From NCBI GenBank assembly GCA_030248135.1, contig JASANC010001516.1:19476-83475 (forward strand): a DNA stretch of 64,000 bases. Reading direction: 5' to 3'. Numbering within the stretch: the first letter of the stretch is position 1; each line of letters starts with the position of its first letter. A program made the position numbers and the translations under genes. This document shows, one piece after another, positions 44,965 through 57,117 of this stretch. The notes beneath the pieces were generated by a model, which did no database searches, was not told the DNA's origin, and was given only the letters and a program-made list of their open reading frames with translations. The DNA comes from Theristus sp. LFF4_11 (Eukaryota > Nematoda > Chromadorea > Monhysterida > Xyalidae).

Positions 44965-46600
44965 TTGATTTCGTCGATCTGATTCTGCTGCCGTTGAACG
45001 TTCAATGTCAGAGAACTTCAACGGGCGGAAAGAACCAAACAAGATGCAAAGAAACACAGTGCCATTTCACATTTATCATTTTGATTGTTCTTCGTAAATT
45101 ATTCATCATCATTCGAACAATTTTGACACCACTGATGCAAAACAAAACCACAAACAGAAAAACTTTTAGACATGAGCATGGTGTTTGAATAACAAAAAAA
45201 ACAATCTCTGGTTTCCAGGTTATTATTGTATTTGCTTTTGATTCAGCAACTCAGTGCAAGCAACGGAGAAAAAAGCAAACAGTTTCGTGCAAGCAGCAAC
45301 CAACCCACAACAAAACAACAAAACATTAGATCACCTCAATGATTTGATATGTTCTTCAAAACAGACCAAACATCTTGCAGCCAAAAATATTTTATTCTTT
45401 TAATTTCGGTTTTGATTTCTGAACGTCGTTCGTCGATTTCGATCGTCAAATGGCAATCCCACTCGCGGCAATCCCACCACCCACGACCAACAAACCCGGT
45501 GTCATTTCGACGATTCCTACTGCTAGGTGGAGGTGAGTCACAAACCGCCACGACTTGAATGTCGTCGTCGTCGTCTCTTCGACTCTGGGTGAGTGTCGTT
45601 TAAGGGTCGCTCGCGTTTCACGGGCAGTGGTTTTGATATGAAAAAAAGAACAGAAAAAAACTCTCAGATCATTGGCGTCCTCAGAGAATTTCCCCACTAC
45701 GGGACGTAGCTCAGCGTCCAACACGAATTCCCGGAGTTTGGCACTTTCCGGGTTTCTAGATGAGTGCATGTTCGTCCTTGCATATCATATCCTTGTGTGC
45801 CTTGTCAACGTTTTTTGGCAAAACCACATGACAATTCTCTCGGACGGCATACTCACGCATGCCAGCCTCCTGGCAGATCGAGTTGGTAAATTCGGTAAAT
45901 TACAATCTGTCAAGCCACCTTCTGGACTTTACCGCTCTGTTGGTTCCCATTTCTTGTCACGTGCGCCAGACAGTAAAAGCAAAGCCACTGACAATTGCTC
46001 CGACGTCGATCAATATCAGTCGAACTGTCGTCTCTCACAATTATTCACTTGAATTCCAGTACATTCGATTCAGCTGAATCTTCATAAAAAATGTTGGATA
46101 TTTTCATGATTGAGAAAACAAGTGTCGAACTGGCAGGATCCAAAAAATCGTAACGTCACTGCTCAGTCCGACGCTCACTACTCAATCACATTGCCATTTC
46201 AATAAATGATGATGCGATGCAGCTCGTCTCGCTCCTCACTCTCAATTCTCTCCAATTCGCTCCATTAACGACTCTTCAGACTCCGTTTCATTGAGACTGA
46301 ACTGAAACAACCCAGGACTGAGCTCACTTCATTGTTGTTGCTGAAAGGAAACTGACTTGATTTCTGAAGAATTGATTTGATTGATTGAGTTCGACTTCGA
46401 CTCCACTTGCTGTTTCGATTTTGCTCGTTTTTTTCAGATAAACAATTCAAAAACTAAACCAAACACATGAAAAAGCCAAAACGCAATCTTCAGGATATCA
46501 CAAAATCACAAGCGAAGCCTTTTCCTTTTCTTTCTTTTCTTCTTTTCCTTCTAATTACCATTTGTCTGCTACCTCCAAAACTTTTTAATATAGAGCGTCG
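44965..46600. other. No recognisable gene
   Basis: This region has moderate GC with short open frames on both strands, the longest at 45446-45769 (-) and 45672-46052 (+), which overlap each other. None shows a domain or convincing splice context. It may hold exons too short to recognise or decayed sequence. Confidence 0.35.
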
Positions 46601-46619
46601 TTTATCTGGAGCGGTTTTT

Positions 46620-46860
46620 AATAAAGCAGGCCAACCGCATTGGCATGCTCATGCTCATGATCCACTAGCGCGCCAGCACACGCTCCGCACTCAACAAGAA
46701 CTTGTTCAAAACGCAATTGTTCTGACATCTTCCTTCTTGAAAAGGCTTGGCTTAGGTTAGGATTAGGTCAGAATTATGTTTAGCTTTGAATTAGGCTTTA
46801 GGATTAGGTTTTGGTTTAGGCTTGTTTAGGCAACGTCTGCCAACATCAGTGTTTTGATTT
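46620..46860 (+). repeat. Telomere-like dispersed repeat, diverged copy
   Basis: It contains GCATGCTCATGCTCATGATC, GAACTTGTTCAAAACGC and GGCTTGGCTTAGGTTAGGAT, as in the copies at 39.1 and 47.1 kb, but with more substitutions. Confidence 0.6.
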
Positions 46861-47088
46861 AGTACGACAGGCCAACCAAAAATGAAAAAAATTGGTTGGC
46901 ACGTTTTATTATATTACGCTCCAGTTAACTCACGCTCCACAATTGGATGTTCTCGGACATTGCTAAAACGTACCTAAACCTAAAAACCAAACCTAAGCCT
47001 AATCTTAACCAAAACCTGTTCCTAACCTAATCCCAACCAAAGCCAAGCCTTTTTAAGAAAGCAAGAATGAAAATAACTGCGTTTTGAA

Positions 47089-47882
47089 CCTGGCGCTTCT
47101 TTTTTAAAACGCACGCGCACGTGGCATCGGCATGCTCATGCTCATGATCCACTAGCGCGCGTGCACACGCTCCGGCCCCAACAAAAACTTGTTCAAAACG
47201 CAATTGTTCTGACATCTACCTTCTTGAAAAGGCTTGGCTTAGGTTAGGATTAGGTTAGGAATAGGTTTGGCTTAGGATTAGGCTTTAGGATTAAGATTTG
47301 AATCAAGTCCGTTTTAGCAATGTCCGACCACGCGCGTGTTTTACCTGAAGCGGATTTTAGAAAAGAAGGGCAGCCGTTTGGAACGAGTTTATGTTGAGTG
47401 CGGAGCGTGTGCACGCGCGCCAGTGGATCATGAGCAATGAGCAATGCGGATGCGGGGCAGGAGCATATCATAATGAAGCTTTGCGAAAAGGGTTCGAATT
47501 AAAAACAAGGGTCGAGCCCGATTTTTGGCGAATCCGAGGGGTCCGCCCAAATTTGAGGGGGGGGGGGGTCGTCCCGGGTGGGGGGGGGGGGTCGACGGCT
47601 GCCCTTCTTTTCTAAAATCCGCTTCAGGTAAAACACGCGCGTTGTCGGACATTGCTAAAACGGACTTGATTCAAATCTTAATCCTAAAGCCTAATCCTAA
47701 GCCAAACCTATTCCTAACCTAATCCTAACCTAAGATAAGCCTTTTCAAGAAGGTAGATGTCAGAACAATTGCGTTTTGAACAAGTTTTTGTTGGGGCCGG
47801 AGCGTGTGCACGCGCGCTAGTGGATCATGAGCATGAGCATGCCGATGCCACGTGCGCGTGCTTTTTAAAAAAGAAGCGCCAG
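47089..47882. repeat. Inverted pair of telomere-like repeats around a G-rich spacer
   Basis: Copy 47089-47375 (+) and copy 47597-47882 (-) are nearly identical inverses of about 287 bp. They share TTTTACCTGAAGCGGATTTT and the TTAGG core. The 220-bp spacer contains runs of 10 to 13 Gs. Confidence 0.8.
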
Positions 47883-47889
47883 GGGGTCG

Positions 47890-48500
47890 ACTTGGTTTGG
47901 GGGGGGCTCCCGAGCGAGACCGAAAATTCTAGGGGAGTGGGGGGTCCGAGCGAGACCGAAATTCTAGGGGGGGGGGCTAGAACAACTATGCCTATCAGTA
48001 GCGAAAGCGGGACCTTGGGTGAAGGGGGGGGGGTGTTTGCCAAATTTTAGAGGGGGGTGTCAGGTGCCTTCTCGGTGAGGGGGGGGGGGGGTGCACGGGC
48101 AGCAAATTTTCCTGAGGGGGGTGCACTGGCAGAAGAATTTCGTGAGGGGGGGGATGCACGGGATCGCACGGGTAATACCAAATTTTTGCCTTAGAAAAAC
48201 ACAGAAATTCTTGTAAAATACAGAATACTTTGTGCAAACAAGCTGCTTGTTTGATCAGAAACAACAAAATCTATGCAGGGACAGACACAAACGTCAAGAA
48301 AAATGCAAAAATTACGGTATTTTTAGAAAAAAATTGAGATGAAATTGACCACCGTGAGGGGGGTGCGATCCCGTGTTTTCTCGCGTAGGGGGGAGTCTAG
48401 TACCCGTGTCGAGGTAAAGGGGGGAGGGGGGGAGTACACGGGTATCTGCCCGTGCACGGGCAGGATTTTCGGCTGAGGGGGGTGGACCCCCCACCCCCCC
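47890..48500 (+). repeat. G-run block
   Basis: There are more than ten runs of six or more Gs in about 600 bp, spaced by short AT-richer linkers. It ends in a C-run at 48487-48505. The inverse relative is at 37935-38215. Open frames crossing it are low-complexity and not credible. Confidence 0.8.
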
Positions 48501-48913
48501 CCCCCGCACTTTTGCTACTGATGCCTATTAGAGGGAAATTTTTCGAATTTAAAAAAATCGGCATTTTTGTTTTTTTAATCATTTTTTTTAAATTTCGATT
48601 TTTGTTTAACAACTCTAGTCGCACCCCGCAGAAATGTGAAACATTCAATGTTATCTTGTTTTGTCCGACGACCAGCCACCACATTTCTCACGAATCAATT
48701 ATTATTTGCAAGCTGTCAACGATCGAAAATCCAATGAAATCGTACACAATTGAATTCGAAAATTTCTGGAATGGTGAAAATCAATTATTGTCGCGAAACA
48801 GATGTCAATTCAGCGTTTATTCAGCAATGAAAACTTCTGTTGACAAAATTAATCGACCAACGTTTTTCAGTTGTTCAGCTGTCAGTTTCGCGTTTTGTCA
48901 TTTCAGTGTCAGC

Positions 48914-51411
48914 TCAGACGCAGTACTGCACGACCGAAAAGAACGCGTACCAGTGGCGCTTTACGAGTCCGGCATCGTTCGCAACGGGTGTCCAACGGTC
49001 AGCAGTCGTATCGTACTTCAGCATCGTGATACTGCCGGCGTCGAACGTGCCGATCACGTGAACCTCGTTCTTGTACAGCACAAACTTCATCACCTGCTCA
49101 TGAGCGAACTTTTTTCTCGATTTTCCCGGCTGAACAGACACAATAACAGGCCACGCAATGGCAAACCTTAAAGCTACCAATTTTTGCAGTTGAACTCTCT
49201 GTGTTGTAATGCGACTATTAATACATTTGCAATGTCATACTGAAGGGTTTGCAAATGTGTGTTCACGTCACCTGTTGCGGCAGATAGGGCATATCATTGA
49301 GCTTCTCCCAGCGGTTTTTGTCCGGCGAATACCGTGCACAGTTGCCTTTATACTCAGCGAGGCACACCAGCACATTGTTGTCCGGTGCGAGAATGGCCGT
49401 GGCAAAGTGTGATCGCCACGGCATCTCCGCTTGCTCCGTCCATCGGTTTTGTGCCCGCTCATACACTTCCACTGAGCGCAGGAACTGGTTGTTTCGGTCG
49501 ACGCCACCAAACACAAACATTTTGCTGGCGTACACAACCGCCGTGTGACCGTGCCTGCACAGCGCACACATACACCCCACGAAACATAATAAAACATACG
49601 AGCAACCAGTTGGCAGCTGTGTTTGAAAAACAATGGATCAGCTGATGCACATTGTACTTGAAGAAATATAGCAGCGATCATTGTATTGTAAATTTAGTCA
49701 AACGTGTCCGGACTAAAATGACGTCATTTGCTTTAAAAACGCCCGTTTGTCAAAGTACAGGCACTAAAATGTCAGTTTGGTGTGACTGATTCGACATTCA
49801 CCATTTGTTTACGCGAAGAAATCGGCTAAACGGAAAGTCTGGTTTGCTGTGAACGGCAAGCGCATTTTTTGCGGCACATTACGTCATTTCGGAGGAACAC
49901 GTTTGAAAAAATAGGTCATAGAAATGAACCGACTTCGAACGCACAAATTCCACTCAATATAGCCTTCCAGTTTGTTGCAAATGCTGTCTGTCCGTCTCTT
50001 TCAACAGTGACCAAACCGTGCATGTTTCATGTTCGCCACTGGTCTGCCCGGCGGCAGCATTGTTTCACAGGTGTCATGTATGCGCTGTGTCGCCGGGTCT
50101 TTGCCGCCGCACACGTACACCGTTGAGTCAAGCAGCGCTGCGCTCGGCTGCACACGCTCCGCACGCAGTGGGTCTCCTTTGGAGCAGCGCACTTGCTTGC
50201 TGCTCACGATCACCTGCACAGAAACAGAACTATGATACAAATAACAAAAAGAAACAAAGTTTTAGAAACGAAGTACGAAATAGGAAGAAAGGTCCCACTC
50301 CCACCTGTTCGCTTCTCAGAATTACTTAAAGCCTGTGTTTCGGGTGTTTATGTCACGGACACACTATACTCCTGTTAGCCACCTGTGGTTGTGCCGGAGA
50401 CAAACTACACCTAGGTGGTAGATACAGGTGTACCCAAATTCATCAGCATCCAATGTTGGTGGTCGTCAGCATCTGGAAACGATTTTGGCGTTTTTGGCCT
50501 CCATGTACGTATATACAGCGCATATGTACGTATATCACTGCATTGAGGATGTTTGGTTGCCACATTCACCATATGATTGTGGCATGCGTTCACCATGTGA
50601 CCACAATAGAGCTCATTTAGCGAGTCTATAGTGGCTACGGTTTCCCACTGTCATATTATAAGAAAAAAAGAACACCATACACCCCACTTCGGACTTTAGC
50701 GTAAAAAATGTTGGAAAATAGGAAAACTGAAAATGAAATTTAGATTCGACCGCTGAGAAGCATCGATCGAGCATCTCACAACAGTTTTTACACATTTGAT
50801 GAACGCATTTCTGAACACACACTCCAAGAAATGTCGGGTGCCGTGTCCTGCGTTTGTCCTGTCCCGCCGCGTGTCCGGCATTGTGTCCCATCCCGGTTCG
50901 GTACTCCGCATTCTGCACAATAAATTTCACTCGACGAAAACACGATGCGAGACACGGCCGCGGACACGCCACCGGACACGATTTTAGACATTGTTGCGTG
51001 TGTAACGAGTTCAGTAGCGTCGCGTTCTGCAGTGTGTACCAACAGCGAGACCACCGAACATACCGTAACCCGAACGTTGCATGGCAAACAAGTGCCGCAC
51101 CTGACAACGATCCACAGCATCCGCCGTTATGCGGTCGTCGCGCGTGTCGTAGCCTCCGATCAGGTAGACGTGGCTGCCAATGACGACACTCGCCATGCCC
51201 GTTCGCGGCCGATGCCACGACTCCGCGTGCGGGCGGAACGCTGCCGACGCGCTGTCCGGCTTGATCAACTCGATCGAGGGATCGCTTTTAGTGAACAACG
51301 CCAGCCAACAACTCGAATGAGGTGTCGTGGTGGAAGGTGTCGTGGTGGGACACGCACGTGGATCTGGATCACACTTGCAGCAAGCGCTTTTCGCTTGTTC
51401 ACACCTGAGTG
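48914..51411 (-). CDS. Kelch-repeat protein
   Basis: The visible exons are about 51411-51101, 50213-50017, 49554-49272 and 49129-48914. Phases close from exon 51101 on, including CG|G forming Arg at the 50017/49554 junction. Kelch blades are seen as GSHVYLIGGYDT, STVYVCGGKDP, GHTAVVYASKMFVFGGVDRN with NRWTEQAEMPW, and NRWEKLNDMPYLPQQ. The last blade (VHVIGTFDAG, DRWTPVAND) is degenerate. The C-terminus is HWYAFFSVVQYCV. There is no BTB or BACK domain in the visible exons. It could be a KLHL-type E3 adaptor whose N-terminal exons I missed, or a stand-alone kelch propeller. A MITE sits in its third intron. Confidence 0.8.
49698..49907. mobile_element. MITE with TGACGTCA-containing ends, second copy
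   Basis: This is the inverse copy of 16371-16583, in an intron of the kelch gene. The ends AAACGTGTCC and the inverse of GGAACACGTTT are each followed by a TGACGTCA or TGACGTAA-like site. Confidence 0.7.
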
Positions 51412-51554
51412 AAAATCAAATTCTCAGCATTATAGCTGTTTGAATGCGAGTGCTACGCTGTGCTTCACCGGGCACCTGTACTGTGATAATTTATTTTGGT
51501 GCGGAGACTCCGTGTGCGCGCATAGACCGTCTCCCGCATTTTTAGATTATTATC

Positions 51555-52472
51555 TACAGGGTGGGCCAAAAAAAGGTTCCATTTTCAAACTGCTGTCACT
51601 GGCTGGTGTTTTAATATTATGAGCTGAAATTTTCAGCACTGATAAAACATGCGTTGCCATTTTACTGACAAAAATTTTTTTCCGATATATAATTCCTAGC
51701 GGTCACTGTGGCAGATTTTTTAAAAAGCTCGAAAAATCAACAAATTGACTGAAATCAGTGCAAGAAAAATTTAGTATCAAGATGCGTGATTCAATTTTGA
51801 AACTGTTGCAAGGTGACAAATTGGTCTTTTTGGATACCCGTAATAGTTCAAATCATGCGCTCAGAGTGGAAAGGTCTCACACTTGAATTGCATTTGAGCA
51901 CCTCGAGCGAAATTCTGCTGATGTTTCACAACGGACTCGAGTCAGCAGCCATGCGACTGCGACAGAAAGAATTGTTCAGTTGATTTTTTGTTTTCTGTGT
52001 TGCTCTGTCTGTTAATTTGTTTCTTTTGAAAAGTTTTTCTGCGGTTTGAATAAAAACAGTGTTTCAGTTTCAGTTTTCTGCAGTTTCGTCATGGTTAAGT
52101 GGACAGTAGAACAACGGGTCTGGTGTGCTATCTGGTGGGAACAATCTGAAAGTTTTTCTGCAGTGACTCGCCAGTTTCGCGTAAAATTCCATCCAGCCGC
52201 TGCCGGACGACAAACCTTGATGATGATTTGGATGTCTATGAGCAATGATTCGTTGTTAAATTCTTGGTTAAAAATCCGTTTTTTTTGAAAATTTGGGAAT
52301 TTTTAAACATTGTGCTGTAAAACTGAATCTACTTGACCAAACTAGATAAAAATTTTGTCAGAAAAATGGCATCACATGTTTTATCAATGCTGAAAATTTC
52401 AGCTCATAATATTGAAATACCAGCCAGTGACAGCAGTTTGAAAATGGAACCTTTTTTTTGGCCCACTCTGTA
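51555..52472. mobile_element. Complete mariner-like MITE with HTH-only ORF
   Basis: The element is 51557-52470, with TA at 51555-51556 and 52471-52472. Terminal inverted repeats extend about 140 bp, from CAGGGTGGGCCAAAAAAAGG into CTGTCACTGGCTGG and GAGCTGAAATTTTCAGCA. The ORF starting at 52091, MVKWTVEQRVWCAIWWEQ, resembles the first helix-turn-helix of mariner/IS630 transposases but ends after about 60 residues. The DDE/D domain is absent. Confidence 0.85.
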
Positions 52473-54724
52473 TATTATTAAATTTACAAAGTGTCTGTCT
52501 GTGGCACTTTTTTGCAATTTGAATTGGCGCCCTTTTTTGCTACTTAAAAAAACTCCATCTCAATTTCCTTAACCTATTTTTTTATTAATGCCAGTTGAGA
52601 TTGTTTTCTCAAAACGTCGCTCTTTATAGGTCAACAGAGACAGTTCAGCGCAGCACAGGCATATGGAAGCGTGGCTGATCAAAACTTGATGATCGACTGG
52701 GAAAGATGTAACAAAACCGTCTTTAAAAAAAGTTTGAATTTTTTTGTTTTTAAAAATCGGGTTGCAAAACGCACATCGACATCGGCATTGCAAGTTGCAC
52801 TTTGGATTCAAAACAAGTAAATTTCATTGAAATTGATACTCCATGTTTCATTTTCAAATTGATACTCCATGGTTATGTTGAGCGATAATTTCAACGTAAC
52901 GCACGATGGGCAACTGGCAATTGTTGCTGCTCAAAACTTGACGAGCGACTGCAAAAGATGTAACAAAACCGTCTCTGAAAAAAGTTAGTTTTTTTAATTG
53001 GGTCGAAATGGTATTTACCATTCATTTTCACTTTGCAAAATGTTTGGGTCATGTTGGGGTAAACGGGTAAAAAGAAGCAATGACTGCAAAACGAAATTAT
53101 AAACGTCATTTTTTTGTTTCTTCTATTCATTTTCACTTTAGAAAAAAGGCTTGGCTTATGTTAGGGTAACCGGGTAAAAGAAGCATTAGCTTTTTAAAAC
53201 GGGTATTTTTTAATGAAAAAAACGTTAATTTTTGTATTTTTTATTCAATCTTACTTAACTTACAAAAAGGCTTGACTTAGGTTAGGGTGAACGGGTAAAA
53301 ATAGCAAAATCATAAACTTCGCATTTTCACTTTGCAAAAAAGGCTTGGATTAGGTAAACGGGTAAAAAAGCATTAGCTTTTTAAAACGGGTAATTGAAAA
53401 AAAACGTTAATTTTTATGTTTTTATTCAATCTTACTTCACACACAAAAAGGCTTGACTTAGGTTAGGGTGAACGGGGAAAAATAGCACTTTTTTGCAATT
53501 TGAATTGGCGCCCATTTTTGCCATTTAAGAAAACTCCATCTCAATTTCCTCAACCTACTTTTTTAATTAATGCCAGTTGAGATTGTTTTCCCAAAACGTC
53601 GCTCTTCATAGCTGGAGTCATCATGATACAGTTTGGTCAGTCATCATGATACACTTTGGTCAACAGAGACAGTTCAGCACAGCATAGGCAAATGGAAGCG
53701 TGGCTGATCAAAACTTGATGATCGACTGGGAAAGATGTAACAAAACCGTCTTTGAAAAAAGTTTGAACTTTTTGTTTTAAAAAATCGGGTTGCAAAACGG
53801 ACATAGACATCGGCATTGCAAGTTGCACTTTGGATTCAATTCAAAACAAGTAAATTTCATTGAAATTGATACTCCATGTTTCATCTTCAAATTGATACTA
53901 CATGGTTATGAGCAATAATTTCAAGGTAACGCACGATGGGCAAGTGGCAATTGTTGCTGCTCAAAACTTGACGAGCGACTGCGAAAGATGTAACAAAACC
54001 ATTTTTGAAAAAAAGTTAGTTTTTTAATTGGGTCGAAATAATATTTACCATTCATTTTCACTTTGCAAAATGTTTGGGTCATGTTGGGGTGAACGGGCAA
54101 AAAGAAGCAATGACTGCAAAACAAAATTATAAACGTCACTTTTTTGTTTCTTCTGATCATGTTCACTTTACAAAAAAGGCTTGGCTTATGTTAGGGTAAC
54201 CGGGCAAAAGAAGCATTAGCCTTTTAAAACGGGTATTTTTTAATGAAAAAACGTTAATTTTTATATTTTTTATTCAATCTTACTTAACTTACAAAAAGGC
54301 TTGACTTAGGTTAGGGTGAACGCGGGTAAAAATAGCAAAATCATAAACTTCGCGTTTTCACTTTGCAAAAAAGGCTTGGCTTAGGTAAATGGGTAAAAGA
54401 AGCATTAGCTTTTTAAAACGGGTGATTGAAAAAAACGTTAATTTTTATGTTTTTTATTCAATCTTACTTCACATACAAAAAGGCTGGACTTAGGTTAGGG
54501 TGAACGGGGGAAAATAGCAAAATCATAAACTTCGCATTTTTTATTTATTTAAATACATTAAAAAATATTGTATTGTAGGCGACTTCACGGCAGCACAAGG
54601 TAATTTTTCTTCAGGGTTATTATTATTCAGTAAACGTTACTGTTTTTTTCTTTCTAAGTCAATGCCACTTCACCAAAAAGACATGGCATTGATTAAGCCA
54701 CATACGCTCGGGTCAATAGGCTAG
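52467..54724 (+). mobile_element. Helitron-like element, plus strand
   Basis: It begins TCTGTATATTATTAAATTTA and ends GGGTCAATAGGCTAG followed by T at 54725. It is the inverse relative of unit 4 (43544-44964). The module GCACTTTTTTGCAATTTGAA occurs twice (52503 and 53486), indicating an internal duplication or two fused copies. Its left end overlaps the TA end of the mariner MITE, so the exact 5' base is ambiguous. Confidence 0.65.
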
Positions 54725-54833
54725 TTATTATTATTACTACACAGTTTCATGTACGACGGCGGCAATTCAATATTGGCAGAACGATATCCGAGTCCCCTGA
54801 TATGGTGAACAATTGAACATATCTCAGCAACTG

Positions 54834-57117
54834 TTATTTCCAAGGCGTGTTTCTCTGGCGTTTTTCCAACTGAAAACCCGAGTTGGCGTTTTTTAACGGC
54901 AATATGGAAAATGCCAGATTTTCCACAAAATGAACGCAAAAAAACGCACGTACAAATAGAGTCGGTTAACGCGGCAAATGTCGCAGTCGCTGAACTGCTC
55001 TCGTTGTCCAATTTCAGCGGTCGGATCTTTCGGCAGCAGCGTCTCGTAGCCGGGCACACCAGGTTTCACGGAGAACGCCCACGGACCGTAGTGCATGACA
55101 CTTTTGTAGTCGTACGGTGTACGCAGGTCATTCACAAACAAGGTGGTGTAGCGCAGAAATTGGTCTTTCCTTTGTGCCTGAAAATTCAATGAACAGTCGA
55201 ACACTAAATTATAGGCAATCAGCTGAATGGTTGGGTATCGACGTGATGCATATATGCTTTCTGTACTGGATAGACTCCGCCTCCACAGCAATGCCCGCAC
55301 AGAAAGCATGCATCACTCACGCGAGCGCCAACCAATCAGTTGATTGCCTTTAATTTATAGTGTGACTGTAAGTACAGGTTGGTAGCCGACCAGTGGACTG
55401 GTGTTCATTTACAGTGCGGCCAAATATCAGATAAATAAGGCAGACCTCGTATTCTCCATCAAGGCGGGAACAGTTGCAGACTAGGAGATGTCTTTTTCAA
55501 AAATGCCAAGAGTGTGCAAGGAGAACAGAACAGTACGAAGAATCAACTGTACATTAAAAAACCACGTCAAATTTTTTCACACAGTTGGCTCTTTTGATTC
55601 AAATTTCGCGCGCTACTTTCACCTTGAAAAAAGCGACCATGTTTAATCTGTCAATTTTTTTCGCAGAATACAAAATCCGCAAAAGAGAATTAGGATCAGT
55701 CTAGTGTAGAAAGAAGTCATATTTAGCCATAGTTTTTTAACCAAAAAAAAACTCGATCCCCCGGTCAATGTTTTTTCACGCATTGTTTTCTGTTGCACGA
55801 ACATTTTGCAGGTTGCCAGGCTGGAACGTCACGTGTTGATTTCGGTCAGTGCGTGACTGCTCGTGGAAGAAGCCGAGCATGTGGAGGATCTCGTGGATTA
55901 GCGTGCCTCGCTCGCCGATCGCAAACGAGCCGTCATCGTATTTCACTTCCTGTGGTCCCTTTTTGTCGATGTCGCTCTGTATGTTAAAAAAATCAGGTGT
56001 GGTGACCCAATTGAGACACAACGCGTCGAAAGTCAAAAACTGATATTCGTCATACGATACGGCCGACGGATGATGCTGGAAAGCTGTATTTGACAAATCG
56101 GACATAGCTGCGTCCATGCTGTGGTTCCTTGGGCACCAGCCGCACACAGGTGCGTCGGTTGAATTCATCAATGACAGACTGTAGCGTGGCAGCTTGGCCG
56201 TCCAAAAGCATGCTGTCTGGGTCTGTATTCAAAAAAAATTGAAAAAGACTCCACTTTCGTGCTACCGTTGCCTGATTGGCTGCATTTGACATGGACAGAA
56301 ATTATATATTTTAAAAAATCAGTGTGATATGCATGTGTGTAGCGTGTTTGTCTCACCTTCGGTCTCGATCACATATGGTACAACACCCTTTGGCCACAGT
56401 TGCGAAATATTGCGAACTGCGAGGCCCAACTTTGGAATGACCTCTGCTTGTTCTACGTCGTCGTCAATGACCAAGTTAAGACGTATCAGAATGTCCTTGT
56501 TCAGACCAATTATGTCTCCTGCATATTAGCAGCAAATAGTTCATTCAGTTCATGCTAAAAAATACCGAGATATAAAAATGTGTAAAATGAAATCTGGAGC
56601 GTTTCTATGTGTAAAGTGATGTGTAAATGTGTAAAGTGACCTGGAAAACGTCACCAATGTTGCAACTGAAGTTTAAAGTTACAAAACCACGAATAAGTTC
56701 GGATATGATGCTTGAAAAACTGAATATTACCTTCAAACAAATCATCTTTGGTCAACGCTCTTTTTTGCCGTCCGCCGTGCTGAAAACATGTTCATGTGTT
56801 GTAAATTCAACATGCAACTTTAGCATCACCATCACCTTTACCATTTCGTTTTCACATTTTCTTTACCGAAAGTTTTACCGAACGTCTAAAATGAGTATGT
56901 GACCCTTTCTGAGACCAGACCAGAACCTGCGTTTTGTCTATTTTTGAGTCTACGCTGATTGGCCAAGAGCTTACTATTGTGCTCCATCCATACGCTCCAT
57001 TTCAATAAAAATCTTCTCTCGGCGAAGAAAAACGGCAAAAGTAAAGGTATCCGAACTTACCGGCAGAGCTATCGCACCAAGCAGAAACGTCACGAAAACA
57101 CCAAGTGAAAAATTCAT
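54834..57117 (-). CDS. Astacin-family zinc metalloprotease
   Basis: This is a secreted endopeptidase of family M12A. There are seven exons: 57117-57061, 56779-56731, 56518-56357, 56222-56056, 55976-55803, 55177-54950 and 54869-54834. Phases close throughout, giving about 290 aa. The N-terminus, MNFSLGVFVTFLLGAIALP, is a signal peptide. A short prodomain (GGRQKRAL) leads to WPKGVVPYVIETE, then TCVRLVP, SSVGRI, the zinc motif HEILHMLGFFHEQSRTDR and the Met-turn SVMHYGPWAF with the fifth-ligand Tyr. All catalytic residues are present. The usual cysteines before SSVGR and before G-T-(I/L)-I-H-E are both absent, so one conserved disulfide is lost. No EGF, CUB or ShK domain follows. The exon 5 and exon 7 junctions use weaker splice sites and are the least sure. 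Confidence 0.88.
55194..55368. mobile_element. Tc1/mariner-type MITE, second copy, astacin intron
   Basis: The ends are CAGTCGAACACTAAATTATA and the inverse of TTTAATTTATAGTGTGACTG, with TA at the right flank. The inside matches 9981-10144 (AGGCAATCAGCTGA, GACTCCGCCTCCACAGCAA). Confidence 0.75.
55420..55650. repeat. Dispersed repeat in astacin intron
   Basis: It is related to 24900-25170, 28795-28976 and 34025-34206 (GTGTGCAAGGAGA, ACGAAGAATCAA, TCGCGCGCTACTTTCACCTTG). Confidence 0.55.

Noticed and set aside
47391..48050. Several Gly/Arg or Pro-rich frames across the G-run blocks.
   Set aside because: They are low-complexity products of G/C homopolymers and are open on both strands.
56050..56292. 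Apparent frameshift in the astacin gene between SSVGRI and the next conserved block.
   Set aside because: An in-phase 79-bp intron (ATC|GTATGA ... CATACAG) resolves it in both copies.
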